A stretch of DNA of 64,000 nucleotides from Merluccius polli (Eukaryota > Chordata > Actinopteri > Gadiformes > Merlucciidae), in assembly GCA_030340625.1 (NCBI GenBank), contig JAOPHQ010003979.1, positions 518,501 to 582,500 on the forward strand. The letters run 5' to 3'. Made by a program: the position numbers and the translations under genes. The number at the start of each line of letters is the position of its first letter. Position 1 is the stretch's first letter. Of the stretch, positions 55,439 through 64,000 are shown one piece after another. The notes below the pieces were generated by a model. It saw only the letters and a list, made by a program, of their open reading frames with translations. It did no database searches and was not told the origin of the DNA.

Positions 55439-55947
55439 AGAAGATACCGCCAAGAAAAGCCTACTGTGCATACTGTCAGAGTGGTGAACATTACCTCAGT
55501 CAGTGCAGTGAGGCCGCCAAACTCTCTAAAGAGCAGCTCAAGGAGTGGATTCAAGTTAACAAGTGGTGCTGGCGCTGTGCATGGAACCATCAAGTCGCTC
55601 AGTGCACACTGAAGAAACCCTGCAGCATCTGTCAAGGGAAACACCTCCTAGCCCTTCATAAGATAAACCTGAGGCCCAAGAGAGGCAATAAGGAGAATGC
55701 AATGAAGGAAGAGAGCTGCCTGACTAGCTCTGCCTCTGACTCCCTCTACCTAGACCGACCCGGAGTCAGCAATCGGGTCATGTTGAAGGTCGTCCCGGTG
55801 CTCCTCCATCACGAAGGGCGTAGGCTCAGCACCTTCGCTCTGCTGGACGATGGTTCAGAGCGGTCCATGCTGTTACCAGCTGCAGCCAAAGCACTGGGAA
55901 TAAAGGGGGCCGGTCCGGCAGGACATCCAGGTGCTCCATGGACATAA
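55435..55947 (+). pseudogene. BEL/Pao zinc knuckles and protease start
   Basis: Encodes cysteine/histidine knuckles (CAYCQSGEHYLSQC; CWRCAWNHQVAQC; CSICQGKHLLALH). The aspartic protease follows, with ALLDDGSERSML, where BEL proteases show D-(D/T)-G. The frame shifts again near 55915, leading into the next segment. Confidence 0.85.
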
Positions 55948-56731
55948 GATATCCTTCCACGTTTCTCCAGTTGCAAACCCTAAGGTCAGGTATAAGATCG
56001 ATGGTGCCTTCACAGCTAGTCGCCTCAGCTTAGCTCAACATACTTACCCGATAGAGCAACTTCGGAGGAAGTATAAACACCTCAGCGGCCTTCCCATACC
56101 TGCCTTGACGGATGCCAAGCCATCGATCCTCCTCGGCTCTGATCAGTCACATCTTATAACACCTGTAGAACCAGTCAGACTCGGACCACCTGGTGGCCCT
56201 GCAGCAGTCCACACCCGGTTGGGATGGACCCTCCAAGGTCCTGTCCGTTCCATGGGGTGGCCAGCTGATTCCGTGCAGTGTCTCTTTACATCCCTCCCAC
56301 CACAGATGGATGAGCTGTATCGCCATGCTGAGAAGCTCTGGCAGATGGACACTGTACCTCACCGACCAGAGAGAGAAGTGACTCGGTCAAAACAGGACGT
56401 ACAAGCAGTTGTATTGCTGGACACCAAGATAGTCCGCATCAAGGTTGACGGAGTGAGGAGGTATGCTACACCATTGCTACATCATGCACCCATGCCCCCA
56501 TTGCAGGCACCCAAGGAGTCAGTCATGGCTCTTCTGCGAAGCACAGAGCGACGACTCCTGAAAGATCCTGAGCGAGCAGTGATCTACCGAGCAAAAATGC
56601 AGAAGCTCATTGAAGCAGGTGCTGTTCAGGAAGTCACCCAAGAGAAACCACTTGAAGAATGTTGGTACATTCCTCATCACCTAGTCGCTCACAATGGAAA
56701 GGATCGGCTCGTCTTTAACTGCTCTCATTAA
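55931..56731 (+). pseudogene. BEL/Pao protease end and RT start
   Basis: Continues from the protease (SILLGSDQSHLITPVEP, AVHTRLGWTLQGP) to the RT fingers (EECWYIPHHLVAHNGKDRLV). An in-frame TAA at 56729-56731, directly after FNCSH, stands where the family has a sense codon. The frame resumes immediately afterward. Confidence 0.85.
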
Positions 56732-56788
56732 TACCTTGGGCAAACTCTAAACCAGTACTTACTGCCTGGCCCCACCCTTGGAGCTTCC

Positions 56789-59452
56789 TTGGTGGGTGTC
56801 TTACTGAGGTTCCGGGAGCATCCCATCGCAGTAAGTGGAGACATCAAGGGGATGTTTCATCAAGTCCGTCTTCTTCCGGAAGATCGCCCTCTACTGAGGT
56901 TCCTGTGGCGTGACCTGAAAGTGGGTGAGGGCCCAAGAGTATTTGAGTGGCAAGTCCTGCCCTTCGGTACAACCTGTAGCCCCTGTTGTGCTACGTATGC
57001 ACTGCAGCGCCATGTTACCGATCATTGTCAGCCTGAAGACATCATGAGGTTCTCTGTCAACCATTGCTTCTATGTCGATAACTGCCTACAGAGTGTGCGT
57101 ACTCCAGAAGAAGCCAAGCAGCTGGTGGATCGCCTTAGAGATCTTCTGTCTTCAGCCGGCTTAGACCTCCGACAGTGGGCCTGCAATAAGCCAAGTGTCC
57201 TGGATCACCTGCCACAAGAGGCCCGATCTCAGAGCCTAGACCTGTGGTTGGCACAAGACAAGACCAATCCGCAAGAGTCGACCCTGGGTCTCAGTTGGAA
57301 CTGGGAGAGAGACTCCCTGAGCTACAAGCACAGGCCAGTGTCCTATGATGCTCCGACCCTAAGGAACATCTACAAGGTCCTAGCTTCCCAATACGACCCT
57401 TTGGGTTACCTCCTACCTTTCTCCACCAGGGCAAAGCTCATCATCCGACAACTGTGTGATAAGCAGCGCGGCTGGGATGACCCGAACTTACCGGCCACTC
57501 TGCTCCGAGCCTGGTCCAACTGGGAGGATGAGCTTCAGTTCTTACCTCTCCTTACCTTTCCTCGAGCATATGTGCCCACAGACCTTCACCTCGAGGCTGT
57601 CACTCAGGAAGTGCACGTCTTCGCTGATGCTTCGGAACAGGCTTACGGAGCCGTGGCCTACCTGAGGACAGCGACCAAAGAGGGCCGGATTCACCTTTCC
57701 TTCATCCTAGCTCATTCCAGAGTTGCCCCCAAACGTGTGCATTCCATCCCACGCTTAGAACTGTGCGCCGCTCTGGTAGCAGCACAACTAGCCAGTCTCC
57801 TCATCAAGGAACTCACCTTGGAAGTGGCTCACACCACTCTGTGGTCTGACTCTACCACGGTGCTTACCTGGCTCCATTCCCAGTCCTGCCGCTTCAAGGT
57901 GTTTGTCGGGGCAAGAGTGGCCGAGATACAGGAGCTGACGGAGGCTTGCACCTGGCGCTATGTGGACACGGACCAAAATCCGGCAGATGACCTAACAAGA
58001 GGTAAAACTCTGCAAGAGCTTAAGGATCCAAACAGATGGTCCCAGGGACCTCCCTTCCTACTGCGAAGCCCAGACAGCTGGCCAGAACGGCCCAACGCTG
58101 AACCTCCAGGGGATCAAGCAGAGCTCCGAAAGACTGCCTTTTGCGGAGCTACAGTCACCTCACCTACTGACTGTGGCCCAGGTGATAAAATATACAGTTC
58201 CTGGCAAGAACTCCTGGACGACACGGTCAAAGAGTTACGGGGAGCGACTCTCTCTAGTACCCCACCCACAGCTGAGGACTATCAGCGAGCAGAAACCGAG
58301 ATTCTGCTGAGATCTCAGAAGCAGTCCTTTCCTGAGGACTACCAGCTCCTGGCTGGCGGGAAACCAGTGTCACCATCAAGTCGCCTACGCACCTTAGCAC
58401 CGATCCTCGATTCAACCTCTGGCCTAATAAGAGTTGGTGGTCGGCTCAGACGGTTGGAGGAGCTTGACGTTCCCCTACATCCTGTTGTCCTTGATGCCAC
58501 TCATCCAGTGACACACCTTCTTGTCCAGAAGTATGACAGTGATCTGCATCACCCAGGTCCCGAACGAGTTTTTTCAGAGCTGCGGAGATCATTCTGGATC
58601 ATCAGAGGACGAGAGGCAGTCCGTAAGCATCAACGAGCCTGCGCTGAGTGTCAACGTTGGAGGGGCCAGCCTTCTATTCCAAGGATGGCTGACCTTCCAG
58701 AGGCTCGCCTTAGATTGTACAAACCCCCTTTTTACTCCACTGGCATGGATTGTTTTGGGCCCATGATGGTGACAGTAGGCAGACGTCAGGAGAAACGCTG
58801 GGGCATCATCTTTAAGTGTTTAACGACCAGAGCCGTGCATCTGGATCTCCTCAGGAACATGGATTCTGACGCCTATTTGATGGCATTGAGGCAGTTCATC
58901 GCCCGAAGAGGGACTACTGCTGAACTGTGGTCAGACCAAGGGACCAATTTCAAAGGAGCCGAACGTGAACTCAGGGAAGCCTTCGAGAACATGGTTCCAG
59001 TATTGCAGCAGCGGCTTGCCCGTGAGAAGATCAAGTTCAACTTTAACCCTCCTGCTGCTCCCCATTTCGGAGGAGTACGGGAGCGCGAAGTTCGGTCAGT
59101 CAAGTCAGCATGGATCCGACATTCTCAGATCCTGGCAGACCAATTCTGGTCCAGGTTTATAAGAGAATACCTACCAGGTCTCCAGACGAGACAGAAATGG
59201 CAGTCCTCTCCTCCGGATCTGCAAGACGAGGCAGTCATCATGTTGGTGGAGCCACAGCTACCACGGGCCCAGTGGCCAGTCGGGCGTGTGGTCAAGGTCC
59301 ATCGCAGTGATGATGGTTGTGTCAGGTCAGCTGACGTCAATATTAAAGGACATATCTTTACACGGCCAGTAGCTCGGTTAGTGATGTTACCAGCTCTCCC
59401 ACCTGGAGAGGAAGATCCTCCTCCGACCTCTAGACCCTCTAAGACTGACTGA
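56789..59452 (+). pseudogene. BEL/Pao pol: RT, RNase H, integrase
   Basis: An 887-codon open frame covers RT palm (AVSGDIKGMFHQVRL; active-site box FYVDN, where many RTs have YxDD) and the BEL connection (YDPLGYLLPF). RNase H follows (VHVFADASEQAYGAVAY; LWSDSTTVLTWLHS). Integrase has its zinc-binding region (HHPGPERVF...CAECQRWRG) and catalytic residues in GMDCFGP, WSDQGTNF and GGVREREVRS. The end near 59452 is followed by a polypurine tract and the right LTR. This part is intact, but upstream breaks stop a complete polyprotein. Confidence 0.9.
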
Positions 59453-59495
59453 GCCTTTATTTGATGCAAATGTGCCAGGCACCTTTGGGGGCGGC

Positions 59496-60259
59496 TGTGT
59501 TAAAGGCTTTTATTTTGAAGGTGTGTTTAGGGGAAGTGGTGCAATCACCCCCAGTGGAGTAGTCAGCTGTACAGCCAAACCTTTCCTCCCTTCTGCCTTG
59601 TTCACCTTGACACACCTGTGGGGACTTTCATATAGTATATTTCGCCTTTAACTTTAAAAAGGTTGTTTTTTGTTAGGAGCGTGTTTTATTGTGCTACTCC
59701 AAGTGTTAAGTGGATGCACAAAGTAAGTACCGTTTCTATATTGTGTTTATTATAACGCACCTCGCTAATTCTCAGGTGGGGGTTTTCACCGATAGGTAAC
59801 GGAGGTCCTTTGTTTAATATTGTTTATGGATATAATGTGAATGCCAATGTTTGGGAGTGTTTTGGGTGTCCAGTGAACTAGCCGTTGTTACGTTGATTTA
59901 GTTCTGGTGGTTAATTGATCAGCAGAGGACCGGCATGTGCGTCATGTGCCATGGTTATTTAATACCTGGTTTAGCCAGTAGATAGAGCTATTGGACCAGT
60001 TAACATATTATTGTAGTTAATATGTATTTCTGTTGGTTTATTTATGTCATTGTTATGATTACACATGTCCAGGATATTTGTGTATATATTTGCCGCTTAT
60101 GTAAGCACATTTATTATTATGGAGATGAGGGTGTATAATATGATTTGTTATTATTTCCAGAACTGTGACAACACTGAGTGGTCAATAAAATCACCTCAGA
60201 TCTCAGATCTGCCGGCAAAGAAAGAATCTCCTGTCCTTATTCCTGTGTCCTGACCGACA
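59496..60259 (+). repeat. BEL/Pao right LTR (complete)
   Basis: Starts TGTGTTAAAGGC after a polypurine tract and ends CCTGACCGACA before the CCGC duplication. An AATAAA signal at about 60184 and a following GATCT-rich stretch fit a polyadenylation region. Confidence 0.85.
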
Positions 60260-60263
60260 CCGC

Positions 60264-61440
60264 ATCTTGTCTGCTGTATAACCCTAAAACGAGCTAGCAT
60301 TAATCCTTACCTCAACAACAGCCGCCATTGTTTTCAATCATTTACTTCGCTGCGTCACGTGACTCACGTCCGCTTCACGTCCACCACGGAAACTGTAGTC
60401 CTGGGTTATGCACGTGAAGTAACGAGTAACAAGCCTGTTTAAATCGCAGTAACGATAACGCGTTACTGATTTTGACAAAGTAATTAGTTACAGTGCTCGT
60501 TACCGCAAAAGTAACGTCGTTACTGTAACGCATTACTTGACAAATGTGTTTTATATCTTCTCAGTCTGGGGTCTGTTGAACACAGATGCACAAACTGTGT
60601 ATGCCCTCTACTGGTCATCTGGTGAAATTGCGGCCGGTGTTCTGACAATCTGAGACCGAGGTAAAATGAGTATCATCCGATATCCTCTCCCTTATGTGGA
60701 CCCTATATAATCTTTATAATCGTCTTAGGGGAAAATATAGCGGTTGTATATCCTGCTATACCACCAATTAAGGCTTCTACCATTTTCTGAGGAAGACCTT
60801 GAATTACTTGATGCCGCTATGGATAGAGGGATGGGATAATGAATAATGATTGATGTAAACATTGACTTAAGTGAGGCAGAAGCCAAAATCTAATGAAGAG
60901 AAATAATAAAAGGAAATGGCGTTAGGAAGTTAAGGGACGACATTTGTACAACATCCAAAAGGAGGTTGGAAAGACAAGGATTGTAGGGCGGTGCAAGGAT
61001 GAGAATGGGGCATACATAATTAAATAGCACTTCAAAGAGTTGTGATCATTGTCAGCTGACAGAAACAGTGGAAGGTTGTTGTAATGTTAAAGATATAGCG
61101 AACAAAGATATTAAAGAAAGCGAAGTGAACGGACCCCATTCACTGCTCTTCGTGGTTTACTAAATATTTATTTTAAACTCGTACAAATGTGTTTGAAAGA
61201 AATATTTGGTAAACCATCAGGGGATGAGTGCTTTAATTTAGTTTTTCAGTTTCTAATAAAATGGATATATAGAATGTACGTTATAGATAGTTTGGTTTAT
61301 TTGTTTTGGTGTGTTTTGTTTTCTTAGAAGTAGGATCCCTGATTCATACTCCAGTTCAGACGGTGGCGACAAAGCACTGAAAGGTTGGTTGGCAGCAGCC
61401 GAAGAAGAAGAAGGCGCGTAAAACGAGAACTCCTAACCAA
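60264..61440. other. Sequence between the LTR element and rpl12
   Basis: 60420-60548 holds the AGTAACG-rich possible hAT end. The stretch after it has no recognised gene. At about 61335-61418 a block with CTCCAGTTCAGACGGTGGCG followed by GGTTGGTTGGCAGC and GAAGAAGAAG resembles a sequence I have often seen upstream of teleost transcription starts, but its role is unknown. Confidence 0.4.
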
Positions 61441-61465
61441 CTCTCGCGTTACTCTGCATTACTAG

Positions 61466-61509
61466 TATAAATACCGACGCCACCATTTTTCTGTCTTTCC
61501 TTTGTCCCC
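61466..61509 (+). promoter_or_regulatory. rpl12 core promoter: TATA-like box and TOP start
   Basis: TATAAATA at 61466-61473 lies 25 bp upstream of a C within TTTTTCTGTCTTTCCTTTG (61486-61504). Ribosomal protein mRNAs start with C in such a terminal oligopyrimidine tract, which lets mTOR control their translation. Start at about 61491 is inferred. Confidence 0.7.
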
Positions 61510-61610
61510 TTAGCGGTGAAGGTGCAACAGTAATCGGTCGTCCCGAATCTGGGTTCATCCGACACCATCACCAACCAGGCTGAACAGAGCACTACTACTA
61601 CATCAGCAAC

Positions 61611-64000
61611 ATGCCTCCCAAATTCGACCCCAGCGAAATTAAAGTTGGTATGTGTAAAGTCTCTGATATAAACTGTTTCAGAGTCAAGATGGAGCCAATG
61701 TCCGTCCGGTTCGTCTATGACGCCTCATCTATGAGGTGGGCAAAAGAAATGGTAAATATAGGGAACAGGTTTCACTAATGCAGCCGACTATTTTGTATTT
61801 TGGCCTTGAATAATGTCGTACTGCGTTGGCTCGAGGTTCCGGTCTCCGAAAAGGCCTACTGGGACTACTACGCCACCACGTGTGCTGTAGTAGTAGTCCC
61901 TGGTAGTCCCAGTCACTCGTTAGTGTAGCAGCCAGGATGTGAGTACTTGGCTGCTGTTGCTAACATTTACCACCAAAACCTGAGTAAAGCTATATGCTCG
62001 CAAGTGTTTGATTTGTTTAAATGTATTGGGGAGTGTGTGTGTGTATACTTGCTGCAGAGTTGTGGGCATCAGTACTTCATGCATCGAGTTGAGCTCTGGA
62101 TTGCGTCAGAAACAGCAGCGTGGTATAGTTGTTATATCACCTCTAGATGTTAAATCACGTCTAGATATTATGCTCAAATGTCCAGTACTGGTCCGAGTAT
62201 TACCGGAATGCCGAACATGAGAAATTTAATGCATTCCCACGTGGCTGGCCTAGTGTGATTTTATATTATATTTGTAGCGTCAAACGGTAGGGAAGCCATG
62301 TGTGTACCGTTATAAGTGATGATAATATAAAGGTTGGTGGTAGCCTTTCTTACTGTGAAAAAAAAAACCTGACAATGTTGGGCTCTCGTTTTCAGTGTAC
62401 ATGAGATGCACTGGAGGAGAAGTTGGTGCCACCTCAGCCCTGGCTCCGAAGATCGGACCTCTGGGTCTGGTAAGTTTCTGTTCTTGCTCTGGTTTTGGCC
62501 AGCCTCCCGCCACTATGCCTGTCTGTTAGTGACTGAGTATAATCCAGTGGAGGCTAAGATGGACCCAGCTCTAGGAAGCAGTGCTGCCCAGTATAGTGGG
62601 CACCCCTGTGCCGAAAGGCCTGGTACATGTTTGTAATTAATAGAAAATAGGTACAAATTACTCTAAATCAAGTATTGGTTGATTAGAGACATCTGTAGTA
62701 CATGGTGATGTGTTTAACTTTACACGTCTCAATGAAATGATGGCTGTAGTTAATTCGGACTAATTTTCTGTCCCTTCAGTCCCCCAAGAAAGTTGGTGAT
62801 GACATCGCCAAGGCCACTGGAGACTGGAAGGGCCTGAGGATCACAGTGAAGCTGACCATCCAGAACAGACAGGCTGCGGTATGTAGTGATGTCTTTACTG
62901 AACCACCCTCTGTTGTCCTTGCCCAGTCTGTCACTACTTGGATTGTTTTTGGGCCCTCAATTATGCGATCCAAGTTAAATGTTTGCTATTGGAACGATTG
63001 TGCTGCTGATTGTAATCAGGCCTGTAAACTGAAGATTTTTACACCTGCAATATGGACTGTATACAATGTGTATAAATGTTTCCTTTAACATGTCCATCTA
63101 GGTTGAGGTTGTGCCCTCTGCATCTGCCCTGATCATCAAGGCTCTGAAGGAGCCCCCACGTGACCGGAAGAAGGTCAAGAACAGTAAGTCTTCCTAATGT
63201 TTTAACTTGACCATCTCTGCATGGTCATGACGATGAACTGCTCATGATTTAGTTTTTTTTTTTTTTTGATGGGTAGAAAAACATGCAGCCTCCTGCCACT
63301 ATGCCTGTCTGTTAGTGACTGAGTATAATCCAGTGGAGGCTAAGATGGACCCAGCTCTAGGAAGCAGTGCTGCCCAGTATAGTGGGCACCCCTGTGCCGA
63401 AAGGCCTGGTACAAATGTCCCGCAACTTCTTAATGCTGAAGTAGTGAGTTTTGTATTGAAATAAATTGGTGGGCAACAATTGACTTGGGACTATAGTGTA
63501 ATCTTCACTTCTGTTTTGTTTCTAGTCAAGCACAGTGGGACCCTGCCGTTTGATGAGATTGTGAACATTGCCCGCGTCATGAGGCATCGCTCTATTGCCA
63601 GGGAACTTTCTGGTGAGTTGTATGAAAACAAATCATGCCTACAAAATGGATTTTACAATTATTTGGACCCCTTGATGGCTAGCCTCCCGCCACTATGCCC
63701 GTCTGTTAGTGACTGAGTATAATCCAGTGGAGGCTAAGATTGACCCAGCTCTAGGAAGCAGGGCTGCCCATACAAATGGGCAATTCTGTGCCGAAAGACC
63801 TGGAACAAGTTTTATTGGTAGACTTGAAGCTTCACCCCAATTACCTGGAATGAAAAACAATGAGCACAATTCATTTTATTTGATATTACATCAGCTTACT
63901 TGTAATTCTGCTAATGCATTTATCAGATGTATAAAACATTTAGATGAAATCCTAATGTGCTTTTTCTTTTCTTCAGGCACTGTCAAGGAGATCCTGGGTA
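61611..64000 (+). CDS. rpl12: Ribosomal protein L12 (uL11), partial at right edge
   Basis: The gene encodes the large-subunit stalk-base protein that binds the GTPase-associated centre of 28S rRNA. Exons: 1, 61611-61647; 2, 62396-62469; 3, 62780-62878; 4, 63102-63183; 5, 63526-63612; 6, from 63977, cut by the window edge. All introns are GT-AG and the phases agree. The protein starts MPPKFDPSEIKVVYMRCTGG and continues through [50 protein letters not shown] and FDEIVNIARVMRHRSIAREL, matching vertebrate RPL12 almost throughout. The 5-prime UTR follows a TOP start. Introns 2, 4 and 5 carry snoRNA copies. Nothing suggests a pseudogene: introns and frame are intact. Confidence 0.97.
61851..61912. 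repeat. Imperfect hairpin in rpl12 intron 1
   Basis: TACTGGGACTACTAC and, further right, GTAGTAGTAGTCCCTGGTA are inverted around a CCACCACGTGTGCTG loop. It may be an intronic repeat; no RNA class is evident. Confidence 0.5.
62502..62630 (+). ncRNA. SNORA65: H/ACA snoRNA, SNORA65-like, copy 1 (rpl12 intron 2)
   Basis: About 129 nt starting AGCCTCCCGCCACTATGCC and ending GGTACATGT, with the ACA three nucleotides from the end. The first half can fold with GCCTCC near the start pairing with GGAGGC at about 62548-62553; the second half forms another hairpin before ACA. SNORA65 is known to be hosted by RPL12 in mammals and would guide rRNA pseudouridylation after intron processing. I could not find a textbook ANANNA box in the hinge (CTAAGATGGACC). 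Confidence 0.8.
63287..63416 (+). ncRNA. SNORA65: H/ACA snoRNA, SNORA65-like, copy 2 (rpl12 intron 4)
   Basis: Nearly identical to copy 1 (one early C-to-T change, same hinge and 3-prime hairpin), ending GGTACAAAT. It occupies the middle of intron 4. High conservation between copies suggests recent duplication or selection. Confidence 0.8.
63681..63810 (+). ncRNA. SNORA65: H/ACA snoRNA, SNORA65-like, copy 3, diverged (rpl12 intron 5)
   Basis: Matches copies 1 and 2 through the first hairpin and hinge (GATTGACC for GATGGACC). The 3-prime hairpin has several changes (GGGCTGCCCATACAAATGGGC in place of the CAGTATAGTGGG loop region). It ends GGAACAAGT, keeping an ACA near the end. It may be a decaying or altered-specificity copy. 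Confidence 0.7.

Larger units (their letters stand above)
47319..60259 (+). mobile_element. BEL/Pao LTR retrotransposon containing an inverted Ty3/Gypsy element
   Basis: A right LTR of 764 bp (59496-60259) and a left LTR truncated to about 506 bp (47319-47824) are direct copies. The outer flanks carry CCGC on both sides (47315-47318, 60260-60263), a likely target duplication. A purine-rich tract (TTTGGGGGCGGC) precedes the right LTR. The coding region, 54056-59452, has the BEL order gag, zinc knuckle, protease, RT, RNase H, integrase. A minus-strand Gypsy element occupies 47825-54006. The last part of the left LTR and the primer-binding site are missing at that junction. Confidence 0.88.
46233..60548. 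mobile_element. Possible outermost hAT element bracketing the nested LTR elements
   Basis: The left end starts TGTTGGGCAAGTTACTTT with many AGTAACT repeats (46233-46365), a familiar hAT terminus. On the right, 60420-60548 is rich in GTAACG/CGTTACT and ends ACTTGACAAATG, a diverged counterpart. No target duplication could be matched, so the pairing of these two ends is an inference. Confidence 0.4.

Noticed and set aside
61947..62220. Short frames in rpl12 intron 1
   Set aside because: Intronic, not conserved in RPL12, and without splice or domain support.

Overview
The window is nuclear DNA from a vertebrate, almost certainly a teleost fish. Three spliced or single-exon host genes are recognisable, all with vertebrate-like products. 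The space between and inside them is packed with fish-type transposons: hAT, PIF/Harbinger, TTAA-type and foldback DNA elements, L2 LINEs, a 5S-rRNA-related SINE, a tRNA-derived SINE, and BEL/Pao and Ty3/Gypsy LTR elements. Long dinucleotide microsatellites are also common. I cannot name the species.

Host genes. (1) 17627-18712, minus: a single-exon GT31 beta-1,3-galactosyltransferase-like gene. (2) 32193 down to 22581, minus: a two-exon modifier voltage-gated potassium channel subunit of the Kv6/KCNG group, closest to KCNG4. Its coding exons join in frame across an intron of about 8 kb that is full of mobile DNA. (3) 61611 to the right edge, plus: rpl12 (ribosomal protein L12), exons 1-5 and the start of exon 6, with a TATA-like box and a pyrimidine-rich start region. 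Three introns each carry a copy of an H/ACA-type snoRNA that I assign to the SNORA65 family.

Layout. 1-2.3 kb holds hAT/ZBED remnants. 2853-12303 is a 9.45-kb foldback (palindromic) element with an 8-bp target-site duplication. Its arms are rich in a GGTAATTACC-type minisatellite and carry five later insertions, each present in one arm only. 12.4-12.95 kb is a minisatellite. 14.2-17.1 kb holds a Harbinger MITE and a hAT element with an L2 LINE inside. 18.9-21.1 kb holds two short DNA transposons beyond the galactosyltransferase. 22.6-32.2 kb is the channel gene. Its intron contains an integrase-core gene fragment, a HECT-domain fragment, a hAT MITE, an L2 copy split by a Harbinger element, and two arrays of one minisatellite. 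32307-35002 is a second, 2.7-kb palindromic element just upstream of the channel gene. 36-40 kb has microsatellites and SINE pieces. 40.05-44.03 kb is an L2 LINE interrupted by a 1.6-kb hAT. 44.6-47.3 kb holds two Harbinger elements and a hairpin. 47319-60259 is a BEL/Pao element whose left LTR and leader are interrupted by an inverted Ty3/Gypsy element, which is itself interrupted by a hAT element and a tRNA SINE. rpl12 follows.

All retroelement reading frames seen here are broken. The main biological interest is the nested and palindromic transposon architecture, the possible two-gene integrase/HECT element in the channel intron, and the triplicated snoRNA in rpl12. No bacterial, plasmid or CRISPR features are present.
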